The notes under the pieces were generated by a model. That model had not been told where the DNA came from, did no database searches, and saw nothing but the letters and a program-made list of their open reading frames with translations. The translations under genes were made by a program, and so were the position numbers. DNA of 9,095 nucleotides from the NCBI GenBank assembly GCA_045595845.1, contig JAZOBF010000013.1:1-9095 (forward strand). The letters run 5' to 3'. Of the stretch, positions 1-6,487 are shown in pieces; the first letter of the stretch is position 1, and each line of letters starts with the position of its first letter. The DNA is from RGIG3009 sp045595845. GTDB taxonomy: Bacteria > Bacillota > Clostridia > Oscillospirales > Acutalibacteraceae.

Positions 1-381
1 GACAGCACCGATACCACCAACGCCGTATGCGATGCGGCGTGTACCACCGCTCGCGATATTAAGGCGAAAGCCATCTTGGCACTTACCAAATACGGACAGA
101 CCGCACGGCGCATGTCAAAATTCCGCCCTGCCGTTCCTATCGTAGCGGCAACCCCGTTGGAACGAACCTTTCATCAACTATCGCTTTCATGGGGTGTATA
201 TCCCGTTTTATCGCGTTACCAGAAAACATCGGACGATCTGATGCGGCACGCCATCGACTGCGCCAAACAGATTGACGCGGTCACAGAGGGTGATAGAGTC
301 GTGATAGCCGCCGGTATTCCGCTGGATACCGCCGGCAGTACCAATCTGTTGAAAGTGGAAGTCGTGGGTAACACCTACTGA
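1..381 (+). CDS. pyk: Pyruvate kinase, C-terminal part (gene cut by window edge)
   Basis: Only the last 126 codons are in the window; the reading frame is open from base 1 and ends with TGA at 379-381. Pyruvate kinase transfers phosphate from phosphoenolpyruvate to ADP in the last step of glycolysis, in the cytoplasm. The visible part matches the family's C-terminal regulatory domain: a segment beginning DSTDTTNAV, the CTTARDI helix, ALTKYGQTARRMSKFRP, PIVAATPLERTFHQLSL followed by WGVYPVL, and the closing EGDRVVIAAGIP and GSTNLLKV strands. The protein stops at the usual end of this domain, so it lacks the extra PEP-utilising-like C-terminal domain found in some Bacillales and Clostridia enzymes. 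The active-site barrel lies outside the window and cannot be judged. A strong terminator follows directly, so pyk is the last gene of its transcript. Confidence 0.95.
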   Translation, partial: DSTDTTNAVCDAACTTARDIKAKAILALTKYGQTARRMSKFRPAVPIVAATPLERTFHQLSLSWGVYPVLSRYQKTSDDLMRHAIDCAKQIDAVTEGDRVVIAAGIPLDTAGSTNLLKVEVVGNTY

Positions 382-384
382 TAC

Positions 385-422
385 AACAAGCACCCCCGCA
401 CAGCTGTGCGGGGGTGCTTGTT
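385..422. terminator. Perfect palindromic terminator between pyk and ispF, probably bidirectional
   Basis: A 38-bp perfect inverted repeat is centred between 403 and 404, with a GC-rich core (GCACCCCCGCAC pairing with GTGCGGGGGTGC). On the plus strand it is followed by a T-rich stretch (TTGTTTTGCTTGTTT), which fits an intrinsic terminator for pyk starting 3 bases after its stop codon. On the minus strand it lies 11 bases past the ispF stop codon, and the outer AACAA/TTGTT arms give a T-containing exit there too, although the T-run is weaker. Confidence 0.9.
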
Positions 423-433
423 TTGCTTGTTTA

Positions 434-910
434 CTACGATTCAATTAAACAAACGGCGTGCGCCGCGATGCCGTCACCGCTTCCGGTAAAGCCGAGCCCT
501 TCCTCGGTGGTAGCCTTGACGCTGACCGCGTCAACGGAAAGGCCGCAAGCCGCCGCCAATTTTTCACGCATTTGCGAAATATACGGTTTGAGCTTGGGCG
601 CTTGTGCCAATACGGTGGCGTCAATATTTGACGGCGTATACCCCGCTTGGCGCACCGCTTCGGTCACCCGAGCAAGCAACACCAAGCTGTCGGCACCACA
701 GTACTGAGCATCGGTATCGGGAAACAGCGTGCCGATGTCACCCAGCGCCGCCGCGCCGAGCAACGAATCTGCCACGGCGTGTGCCAGCACATCCGCATCG
801 GAATGGCCGAGCAGACCTTGTTCATACGGAATCGTCACACCGCCGAGAATGAGCGGACGCCCCTTCACCAAGCGGTGTACATCGTATCCGTGACCGATAC
901 GCACACTCAT
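434..910 (-). CDS. ispF: 2-C-methyl-D-erythritol 2,4-cyclodiphosphate synthase
   Basis: 158 residues, the normal length for IspF. The enzyme cyclises CDP-ME 2-phosphate to ME-2,4-cyclodiphosphate with release of CMP, in the MEP route to IPP and DMAPP; known family members are metal-dependent homotrimers. Diagnostic motifs are present: RIGHGYDVHRL at the N-terminus with metal ligands D10 and H12, GHSDADVLAHAVADSLLGAA with the third ligand H44, GDIGTLFPDTD at 58-67, LAQAPKL, and KATTEEGLGFTG near 132-143 in the nucleotide pocket. The start ATG at 908-910 is chosen because the family begins here and AGAGGAG lies 8 bases upstream. An in-frame upstream extension to 1114 would only read through ispD sequence. 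The ATG overlaps the ispD stop codon (ATGA), which suggests translational coupling. Confidence 0.96.
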   Translation of the reverse strand: MSVRIGHGYDVHRLVKGRPLILGGVTIPYEQGLLGHSDADVLAHAVADSLLGAAALGDIGTLFPDTDAQYCGADSLVLLARVTEAVRQAGYTPSNIDATVLAQAPKLKPYISQMREKLAAACGLSVDAVSVKATTEEGLGFTGSGDGIAAHAVCLIES

Positions 911-1581
911 GTTAACAACTCCTCTGCAAACGGCACATCGTCCGGTGTCGTGACTTTGATATTTCGATAACTGCCCTCCACCAGCTTGACGGGATGCCCC
1001 ATCGCTTCGATAAGCCGGCAATCGTCGGTGGCATCCAATCCCTGACGGACGGCATGTGACAACGCGCGCTCGTACAACTCGCGTTTGAAAATCTGCGGGG
1101 TTTGCACATTCCAAACCGCATCGCGGTTTAAGGTGGTGGTAACCATGCCGTTTTCGTCCGCCAGTTTGACCGTATCTTTCGTGCGTACGGCGGCGGTGGC
1201 GGCTCCGTACTGTACGGCGGCCTGTACCACGCGTTCAATCACGGCGGGGGTTACCAGCGGTCGCGCGCCGTCATGAATCGCCACATAAGAAGCGTCGCGG
1301 CACAGCGCCACGCCCCGCTGTACCGATTGCTGACGGGTGTTGCCGCCTTCTGCCACGGCGGTCAGTTTGGTGATGCCGTATTGAGCGGCAATCTCGCGTA
1401 CACGGGCATGGTCCTCCGCACGCGCCACCACCACGATCTCACCGATCGCTTCACACTGTTCAAACGCCGCCAAGGTATGGGCGATGAGCGGACGGCCGCC
1501 GAGCGAGAGAAATTGTTTGGGGGTGCCCATGCGTGTGGAATTACCCGCGGCAACGATCACCGCGGTAACAAAAGATGTCAT
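907..1581 (-). CDS. ispD: 2-C-methyl-D-erythritol 4-phosphate cytidylyltransferase
   Basis: 224 residues, typical for IspD. It joins MEP and CTP to make CDP-methylerythritol, the third step of the MEP pathway, in the cytoplasm. Visible family motifs in order: VIVAAGNSTRMGTPKQFL at 8-25 with the CTP-binding glycine-rich loop and basic residues R17 and K22; EGGNTRQQSVQRG at 78-90; the acidic metal site IHDGARPL at 102-109; RTKDTVKL at 133-140; LNRDAVWNVQTPQ at 151-163 with R153, likely the conserved substrate-contacting arginine; DATDDCRLIE at 183-192; and RNIKVTTPDD at 206-215, containing K209. The ATG at 1579-1581 is preceded by AAGAAGGTG at about 7 bases. It lies 4 bases downstream of the trmO stop codon and overlaps ispF by 4 bases, so the three genes form one operon. 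Confidence 0.96.
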   Translation of the reverse strand: MTSFVTAVIVAAGNSTRMGTPKQFLSLGGRPLIAHTLAAFEQCEAIGEIVVVARAEDHARVREIAAQYGITKLTAVAEGGNTRQQSVQRGVALCRDASYVAIHDGARPLVTPAVIERVVQAAVQYGAATAAVRTKDTVKLADENGMVTTTLNRDAVWNVQTPQIFKRELYERALSHAVRQGLDATDDCRLIEAMGHPVKLVEGSYRNIKVTTPDDVPFAEELLT

Positions 1582-1585
1582 CGTA

Positions 1586-2257
1586 TTACACCTTCTTTAC
1601 ATCAATCACGGTCAGGGTAGTCCCGTCTACGCGAAACCGAATGTCCCACCCACCGTAGCGCATGCCGTACACCCGCTCACCGTCTTCTTGATACGACGGG
1701 CGCGGATCTTGTTCCAGTACGGCAATAAGCGGCGCGCGTTTGTCTTCTTCAATGCGGGATAACAGCGCCTTTGGGAAGTCCACCGTTACCGCATACTCGC
1801 GCACGGCATCCGAAAAGCCGCCGCGTGCATCGGGATGTGAATCGGTATAAGCGATATAGGGCTTGATATCCCAAATGGGCGTGCCGTCTTTCAAGTCGGC
1901 ACCCTCCACGATCAGTACCGTTCCCCTGTCTTCGGTCTGCTCGGTACGCACCAGCCGAACCGAGGAGAGACCGATGGCATTCGGGCGAAACGGCGAACGC
2001 GTGGCAAACACACCCATACGGCGGTTCCCACCGAGGCGCGGCGGGCGAACCGTGGGGCCAAACCCGTCCCGCACCGCTTCGGAAAACTGCCAAATCAGCC
2101 ACAGATGCGAATACTCGTCTATCCCGCGCAAAGCCTGCGGGTCCCGAAAGGGTTGCTCAAACACGATGGTGGATAACATCCCCGCCGCTAACCCGCTTTG
2201 CCGCGGAATGCCGAATTTGCCGTGAAAATCATTATGAATACGCGCAATACATTTCAT
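1586..2257 (-). CDS. trmO: tRNA (t6A37) N6-methyltransferase, TrmO/TsaA family
   Basis: 223 residues, close to the roughly 235 of E. coli TrmO. The family methylates N6-threonylcarbamoyladenosine at position 37 of certain tRNAs using SAM, tuning decoding of ACY codons. Signature blocks are clear: GIDEYSHLWLIWQF at about 45-58; RPPRLGGNRRMGVFATRSPF at about 71-90, followed by RPNAIGLSSVRL, which together form the conserved SAM and substrate region; VEGADLKDGTPIWDIKPYIAY at about 118-138; and a C-terminal part ending in a YGGWDIRFRVDG strand region. The start ATG at 2255-2257 has GGAG about 9 bases upstream. It is the first gene of the trmO-ispD-ispF operon and starts only about 13 bases from the predicted transcription start. 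Older databases call this family YaeB, TsaA or VirR-like; the methyltransferase role is inferred by homology. Confidence 0.93.
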   Translation of the reverse strand: MKCIARIHNDFHGKFGIPRQSGLAAGMLSTIVFEQPFRDPQALRGIDEYSHLWLIWQFSEAVRDGFGPTVRPPRLGGNRRMGVFATRSPFRPNAIGLSSVRLVRTEQTEDRGTVLIVEGADLKDGTPIWDIKPYIAYTDSHPDARGGFSDAVREYAVTVDFPKALLSRIEEDKRAPLIAVLEQDPRPSYQEDGERVYGMRYGGWDIRFRVDGTTLTVIDVKKV

Positions 2258-2276
2258 GCGTTCTCACTCCGAAGTT

Positions 2277-2305
2277 ATCATAGCACACGCCCCGATAAAA
2301 GTCAA
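2277..2305 (-). promoter_or_regulatory. Sigma-A promoter for trmO-ispD-ispF
   Basis: On the minus strand TTGACT (2305-2300) and TATGAT (2282-2277) are separated by 17 bases, with a TGC extension directly before the -10 box. The expected transcription start is near 2270, giving a leader of only about 13 bases with the GGAG ribosome binding site almost at the 5' end. Confidence 0.8.
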
Positions 2306-2323
2306 CGAAACGCTTTCCTTGTA

Positions 2324-2353
2324 TTGACAGTGAATTCCATCGCGTGCTATTAT
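2324..2353 (+). promoter_or_regulatory. Sigma-A promoter for the cvpA-like/ABC/DUF1854 operon
   Basis: TTGACA (2324-2329) and TATTAT (2348-2353) are separated by 18 bases, with an extended -10 TGC at 2345-2347. The expected start is near 2360. The ribosome binding site AGGAGG at 2384-2389 lies 8 bases before the ATG at 2398. It diverges from the trmO promoter, the two -35 boxes being 18 bases apart. Confidence 0.85.
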
Positions 2354-2397
2354 AAGTAAATAAAGGGAAAAACAAAGGAAAATAGGAGGGGTTTTTC

Positions 2398-3546
2398 ATG
2401 CTTTCCATCATTTTGTCTGTCTATTCCCTGCTCGTATTTGTCATTTCTGCCGCCCTGTGTATTTGGCTCGGCACCCGACGCGGTGTTTTTAACAGCGCGT
2501 TGCGCCTTGGTTGTTTTCTGATTTCCGGCTTGATAGCGTTTGTGATTGCCAAACTGCTTGTGAACCCCATCGGAAACGCGCTGTCCGCGCTGATTGAGCT
2601 CCCGCTTGCGTGGGCATCCGTGCAACAACTGGTGGTCGAACTGCTCGGCGGACTCGCGGCACCGCTTGTCTTTATGGTGCTGTTTTTTGTCATTGATAAG
2701 CTATCCCTGTTTGCCTACATACCGCTCAAGAAAAAATTTGCCGATAACGAAGCCCTGCATACCGTCCCGCACGATAAACTGTTCGGCGCGTTGCTTGGAT
2801 TTGTGCTGGCGTTTTGTATCACGCTCACCTGTGTTATGCCGGTGGGTTACCTCTGTTTGGCAAACGATACCCTTGCCGCCGTGTCGGCATCTTCCCTCAG
2901 CGAATCGCTGCCCACGGACCTGGCGGAACCGTTGGATAAGGTTGCTAACGCCCCTGTTATCAAAGCGGATTACGCCGTTTCCGGTTGGTTGTTGCGCGGC
3001 ACGGCATCCGATGCGTGCGGCGTCGTGGATACGCTGACCTCGTTATTTGGCGTGTTGGATGCTCTGGGAAACGCCGAGGATGCTTCGGCGGTTGAAGCCG
3101 CTTTACAATCGCTGCCCGCCAAAACCGTCAGCATGGTATTATCGGTGGCACAGGACGCCTTGGCGGAGTTGTTGCCCGAAGAGGCTGCCCCGCTTGCCGA
3201 TGCGTTGTCGGCGGTACTGAGCGATATTCCGAAAAAACTGGAAGGACTTTCGGAAGAGGCGTATAACCGCGAACTCAAAGCAATTGCGTCGGTTACCGCG
3301 ATGCTCACCAATCCCGACTCTGCAAAGGGCATGGATGTGCTCAAAACGGTGTTATCTTCCGCGTTGTTGCGTGAGTCCATCGTAGACAACAGCGAGGAAC
3401 TCAAAGAGGCGCTCTCGGATGTCACGGCGGACATGACCAAACAGGAAAAGAAAGAAATCAAAACCTCTGTCAATGAGTTTGCCGATGAATACAACCTCAG
3501 CCGTGATGAGGTCACGGCTATACTGTCTATCTTCGGTATCCAATAA
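2398..3546 (+). CDS. CvpA-like membrane protein with long helical C-terminal tail
   Basis: 382 residues. The first 155 residues hold four predicted membrane helices at about 4-24, 36-54, 84-107 and 129-152. The layout resembles the CvpA (colicin V production) family: a basic GTRRG turn after helix 1, and a DKLFGALLGFVLAF segment at helix 4 like the family's RLLGALLG motif. Positively charged turns (TRRG at 26-29, KKK at 111-113) put both those loops inside, so the tail should lie outside the membrane. Residues 156-382 are rich in Ala, Leu, Ser, Glu and Asp, with no cysteine after C207, and look like a string of amphipathic helices; I do not recognise a domain in them. Typical CvpA proteins are about 160-200 residues, so the tail is an addition. 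It heads the ABC/DUF1854 operon and ends 24 bases before the next start. Function unknown; family assignment is moderate. Confidence 0.7.
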   Translation: MLSIILSVYSLLVFVISAALCIWLGTRRGVFNSALRLGCFLISGLIAFVIAKLLVNPIGNALSALIELPLAWASVQQLVVELLGGLAAPLVFMVLFFVIDKLSLFAYIPLKKKFADNEALHTVPHDKLFGALLGFVLAFCITLTCVMPVGYLCLANDTLAAVSASSLSESLPTDLAEPLDKVANAPVIKADYAVSGWLLRGTASDACGVVDTLTSLFGVLDALGNAEDASAVEAALQSLPAKTVSMVLSVAQDALAELLPEEAAPLADALSAVLSDIPKKLEGLSEEAYNRELKAIASVTAMLTNPDSAKGMDVLKTVLSSALLRESIVDNSEELKEALSDVTADMTKQEKKEIKTSVNEFADEYNLSRDEVTAILSIFGIQ

Positions 3547-3570
3547 GTTTCCCGAAAAGGATGTGGCGCC

Positions 3571-5907
3571 ATGGTCAACAGTTTGCCTGCCGAGGTACTG
3601 GACCTGTTTGCCAAAAAAGGCATTGAACCGGCATTGATACAAACAACCGCACGCGCGGACCGTCAGACCGACGGTGCCGTGTGCGAGTGTTATCTTGCCG
3701 CCACAACCGAATATGTGGCCATTCTTTCCGGCATATTTACCGTTACGGAAAAGACCAAAGTGCCGCTGTTTTCCGCCCCGTCGCGTCTGCGTATTCAATC
3801 GCGGTTCACCGAACTGTCGTATACGCAATACCCGCTCACGGGGCTTTGCGGCATTGCCGTGGAAGAATTGCTGTCGACCTGTCGACTGACGGCTATGAAC
3901 CCTGACGGCGAATATGTACGGTTAGCGTATTCCACCAACACCTACAAGGATGAACTTGCCCGTTTCGCGCGGCAATTGCAGGATTTACAAAACGGAAAAC
4001 CACTCACGCATACGGACGATGATAAAGAATCCACCGCTTGCCCTATCTGCGGGACGCGGTATCCCGATCCGCGCCGTGCCGTCTGCCCGAAGTGCATGAG
4101 TAAAAACAAACTCATTCGACGGCTGGCGGGATTCTTCACCAAATACACCCGCTCGCTCATTGTGCTTTTGTTGTTGCTCGTCGGCATCAGCGCGCTGGGT
4201 GTGTTATCGCCCTACATCGGCTCGGCTTTTTTCTATGACGAGGTGCTCAGCGAAAACGGTTCCTTTTACGGACAGATTGTACTGGTGTTGTCACTCATTA
4301 TCAGCGTGCGCATCACCTCGGTGCTGATGAACATCCTAAACGGTGTCATCTCCTCCCGTATCGCCGCCAAGGTCACCTATGACCTCAAAATGACGATTTT
4401 CAACGCCATTCGCCGTCTGTCACTCGGCTTTTTCAACGGACGGCAAACCGGCGGACTGATGACACAGGTCAACAGCGACGCCCAGACCATTCATCAATTC
4501 TTTATACACGGCTTAACGCATCTGCTCGTCAACGGCGTACAGGTGGTCGTACTGCTGGCGGTCATGCTGTATGTCAATCCGCCGCTCACCTTGTTATCGT
4601 TACTCGCCATTCCGCTGTATATCGTTATGATTCGGTTTTGCTACCGCCGCTTGCATCAGTTGCACGCCAAACGCTTTTCCGGCAACCGTGCACTCGGCGC
4701 TATACTCAGTGATATTTTAAGCGGCATGCGCATCGTGAAAGCGTTTTCCAAGGAAAAACAGGAAGTGGAGCGCTTTAACCGCTATTCCAAACGCCTCGCA
4801 CAGTATGACGAGGACCTTTCCTCCTTCCAGTCCGTTGCCTTCCCGCTGACCAATTTCCTCTTAAGTCTCGGCGGTTCCTTAATTTGGGCGTTCGGCGGTA
4901 TGCTGGTTATGAAGGGGAACATGACCTACGGTCTGTTATTGAGTTTTGTCGCGTATTTGAATATGATTTACGCGCCCTTGCAAAGTTTTGCCCAGATTAC
5001 CAACATGGCAACCGATTGTCTGAACGCTTGCTCACGGTTGTTTGAAATTATGGATACCGTTCCCGATGTGTTGGAGGCAGAAAATCCCGTGTCACCGCAC
5101 GCCATCGAAGGGGCGGTCAGTTTCCGTGATGTGGAATTCTCGTATATTAAGAATCACAAAGTAATTGACGGTGTAAGCTTTGAAATCGAAGCGGGCAAGA
5201 CCATCGGCATCGTAGGACATACGGGTGCGGGAAAATCCACACTCGCCAACCTGCTCATTCGGTTGTATGATGTATCGGCGGGTGAAATCTGTATTGATGG
5301 TATCAATGTGAGGGACCTGTCGTTTGACACGCTGCGAAAACATGTGGCGATTGTATCACAGGAAACCTATTTGTTTGCCGGAACGGTGCTGGAAAACATT
5401 CGCTATGCGCGGCCTGAAGCAACACTTGACGAAGTGTTGACCGCCGCCCGCATCGCGGGTGCACATGAGTTTATCATGCAACTGCCCGACGCGTACGCCA
5501 CCATGATCGGTACGGGTTACAAGGACCTGTCCGGCGGTGAACGGCAACGCCTTTCCATCGCACGCGCCGTACTGCGCGATCCGCGCATTTTGATTTTGGA
5601 TGAGGCAACCTCCGCCATGGATACCGAAACCGAGCGGCAAATACAACAAGCCCTTGAACGGTTATCCGTCGGGCGTACCACCATCATGATTGCGCACCGC
5701 TTGTCGACCTTACGCAACGCCGATAAGCTTATCGTCATCGAAAACGGCAAGATGCCCGAAAGCGGCACCCATGCCGAATTGATTGCCAAAAAAGGCATTT
5801 ATTACCGACTGTACCGCATGCAAGCCGAAGCACTCAAAAACCTCGGTATCCAATCGTGGAAAGGAGAGATTCCGCCATGTCCCGAAAACAAGCCCCCCAG
5901 ACATTAA
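3571..5907 (+). CDS. ABC exporter half-transporter with N-terminal domain and zinc ribbon (first of pair)
   Basis: 778 residues: a soluble N-terminal region (1-150), a zinc ribbon, a six-helix exporter membrane domain and an ATPase domain. The ribbon has C157, C160, C172 and C175 (CxxC-x11-CxxC). Membrane helices lie at about 195-217, 236-258, 314-335, 338-358, 423-447 and 451-473. The ATPase has A-loop Y525, Walker A GHTGAGKS at 549-556, Q-loop Q597, signature LSGGE at 653-657, Walker B ILILDE with D677 and catalytic E678, and H-loop H709, so it should be active. One oddity: the X-loop just before the signature reads IGTGYKD instead of the usual GExG form. AAAGGA lies 9 bases before the ATG. 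The last 31 bases overlap the DUF1854 gene. The residues after the ATPase end in a short Pro-rich tail. It probably pairs with the second ABC protein to export an unidentified substrate using ATP. Confidence 0.93.
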   Translation: MVNSLPAEVLDLFAKKGIEPALIQTTARADRQTDGAVCECYLAATTEYVAILSGIFTVTEKTKVPLFSAPSRLRIQSRFTELSYTQYPLTGLCGIAVEELLSTCRLTAMNPDGEYVRLAYSTNTYKDELARFARQLQDLQNGKPLTHTDDDKESTACPICGTRYPDPRRAVCPKCMSKNKLIRRLAGFFTKYTRSLIVLLLLLVGISALGVLSPYIGSAFFYDEVLSENGSFYGQIVLVLSLIISVRITSVLMNILNGVISSRIAAKVTYDLKMTIFNAIRRLSLGFFNGRQTGGLMTQVNSDAQTIHQFFIHGLTHLLVNGVQVVVLLAVMLYVNPPLTLLSLLAIPLYIVMIRFCYRRLHQLHAKRFSGNRALGAILSDILSGMRIVKAFSKEKQEVERFNRYSKRLAQYDEDLSSFQSVAFPLTNFLLSLGGSLIWAFGGMLVMKGNMTYGLLLSFVAYLNMIYAPLQSFAQITNMATDCLNACSRLFEIMDTVPDVLEAENPVSPHAIEGAVSFRDVEFSYIKNHKVIDGVSFEIEAGKTIGIVGHTGAGKSTLANLLIRLYDVSAGEICIDGINVRDLSFDTLRKHVAIVSQETYLFAGTVLENIRYARPEATLDEVLTAARIAGAHEFIMQLPDAYATMIGTGYKDLSGGERQRLSIARAVLRDPRILILDEATSAMDTETERQIQQALERLSVGRTTIMIAHRLSTLRNADKLIVIENGKMPESGTHAELIAKKGIYYRLYRMQAEALKNLGIQSWKGEIPPCPENKPPRH

Positions 5908-6473
5908 GTGATATCGTATCCGTCACCTATCTGACGCGTGACAACTGCACCTTCACGGAAACGAACGGGTTTTTAGGGTTGCGTGCAACCGTGGACCGAC
6001 GGGATGCTTCTTTGTGGGAACAGCATCGCGAAACCGAAACGGATTCCCCGGAATTGGTATTGGATCGCATTTTCTTATCCCGCGCGTTCCCCTTTGACAA
6101 ACCGTTTGAATACCTGTCCGTATTGGATGCGGACAAGCGTGAGGTCGGTTGTATTCGCTCGCTGACGGAGGATTTTGACGAGGCTGTCGCCGAGCGTCTG
6201 AAACGCGAGCTTTCCGAGTCTTACTACTGCCCCGTGATTCGGCGGGTTCTGTCGGCCAAGACTCAGCGCGGCATTTCGCACTGGCAGGTGGAATGCGATT
6301 TCGGCGAAACCGCGTTTTCTCTGCGCGATGCGTATGCGGATATCCGTAAACTGGATTGTTCAAGCGGCGGGGAACGCCTGCTCATCACCGATGTGCACGG
6401 CAACCGCTACGAAATTCCCGATACCAAGGCGCTCGACCGCCAAAGTTACCGACGGATTGAGTTGTATTTGTGA
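5877..6473 (+). CDS. DUF1854 family protein, accessory to the ABC pair
   Basis: 198 residues, soluble, with no signal peptide or membrane helix. From about residue 65 to the end it matches the DUF1854 pattern as I recall it: LSRAFPFDKPFEYLSVLDAD, a KREVGCI turn, an acidic helix (DEAVAERLKRELSESYY), the CPVIRRVLS strand, HWQVECDFGETAF, and a strongly conserved ending ERLLITDVHGNRYEIPDTKALD then YRRIELYL. The first 64 residues are less conserved. The ATG at 5877 is chosen over an in-frame GTG at 5856 because AAGGAG at 5861-5866 lies 10 bases upstream and the GTG would put that site inside the gene. It overlaps the first ABC gene by 31 bases and ends 14 bases before the second, so it is sandwiched and probably translationally coupled. 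In proteobacteria, DUF1854 proteins next to similar ABC genes are annotated as cyanophycin-metabolism associated; the biochemical role is not known to me. Confidence 0.88.
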   Translation: MSRKQAPQTLSDIVSVTYLTRDNCTFTETNGFLGLRATVDRRDASLWEQHRETETDSPELVLDRIFLSRAFPFDKPFEYLSVLDADKREVGCIRSLTEDFDEAVAERLKRELSESYYCPVIRRVLSAKTQRGISHWQVECDFGETAFSLRDAYADIRKLDCSSGGERLLITDVHGNRYEIPDTKALDRQSYRRIELYL

Positions 6474-6487
6474 GGATGTGACGCTGC

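Larger units (their letters stand above)
2273..2357. repeat. Imperfect inverted repeat covering both divergent -10 regions
   Basis: The 17-base segment at 2341-2357 matches the reverse complement of 2273-2289 at 14 of 17 positions (shared core GTGCTAT then ATAA). Each arm contains one extended -10 element, and the centre of symmetry is near 2315. It may be a pair of operator half-sites or simply two promoters with the same preferred extended -10 context; the sequence alone does not decide. Confidence 0.5.

Noticed and set aside
911..1114. Upstream in-frame extension of ispF giving a 226-residue protein
   Set aside because: The extra 68 residues are out-of-frame ispD sequence; the IspF family starts at the MSVRIGHGYD segment, which has its own ribosome binding site.
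2970..3623. 217-residue minus-strand open frame over the cvpA-like gene
   Set aside because: Its Ser/Ala-rich composition mirrors the Ala/Leu/Glu-rich plus-strand gene, it has no family match, and it crosses the start of the next gene.
5856..5876. GTG start for the DUF1854 gene at 5856
   Set aside because: It would place the AAGGAG site inside the gene and leaves no good site upstream; the ATG at 5877 is better.
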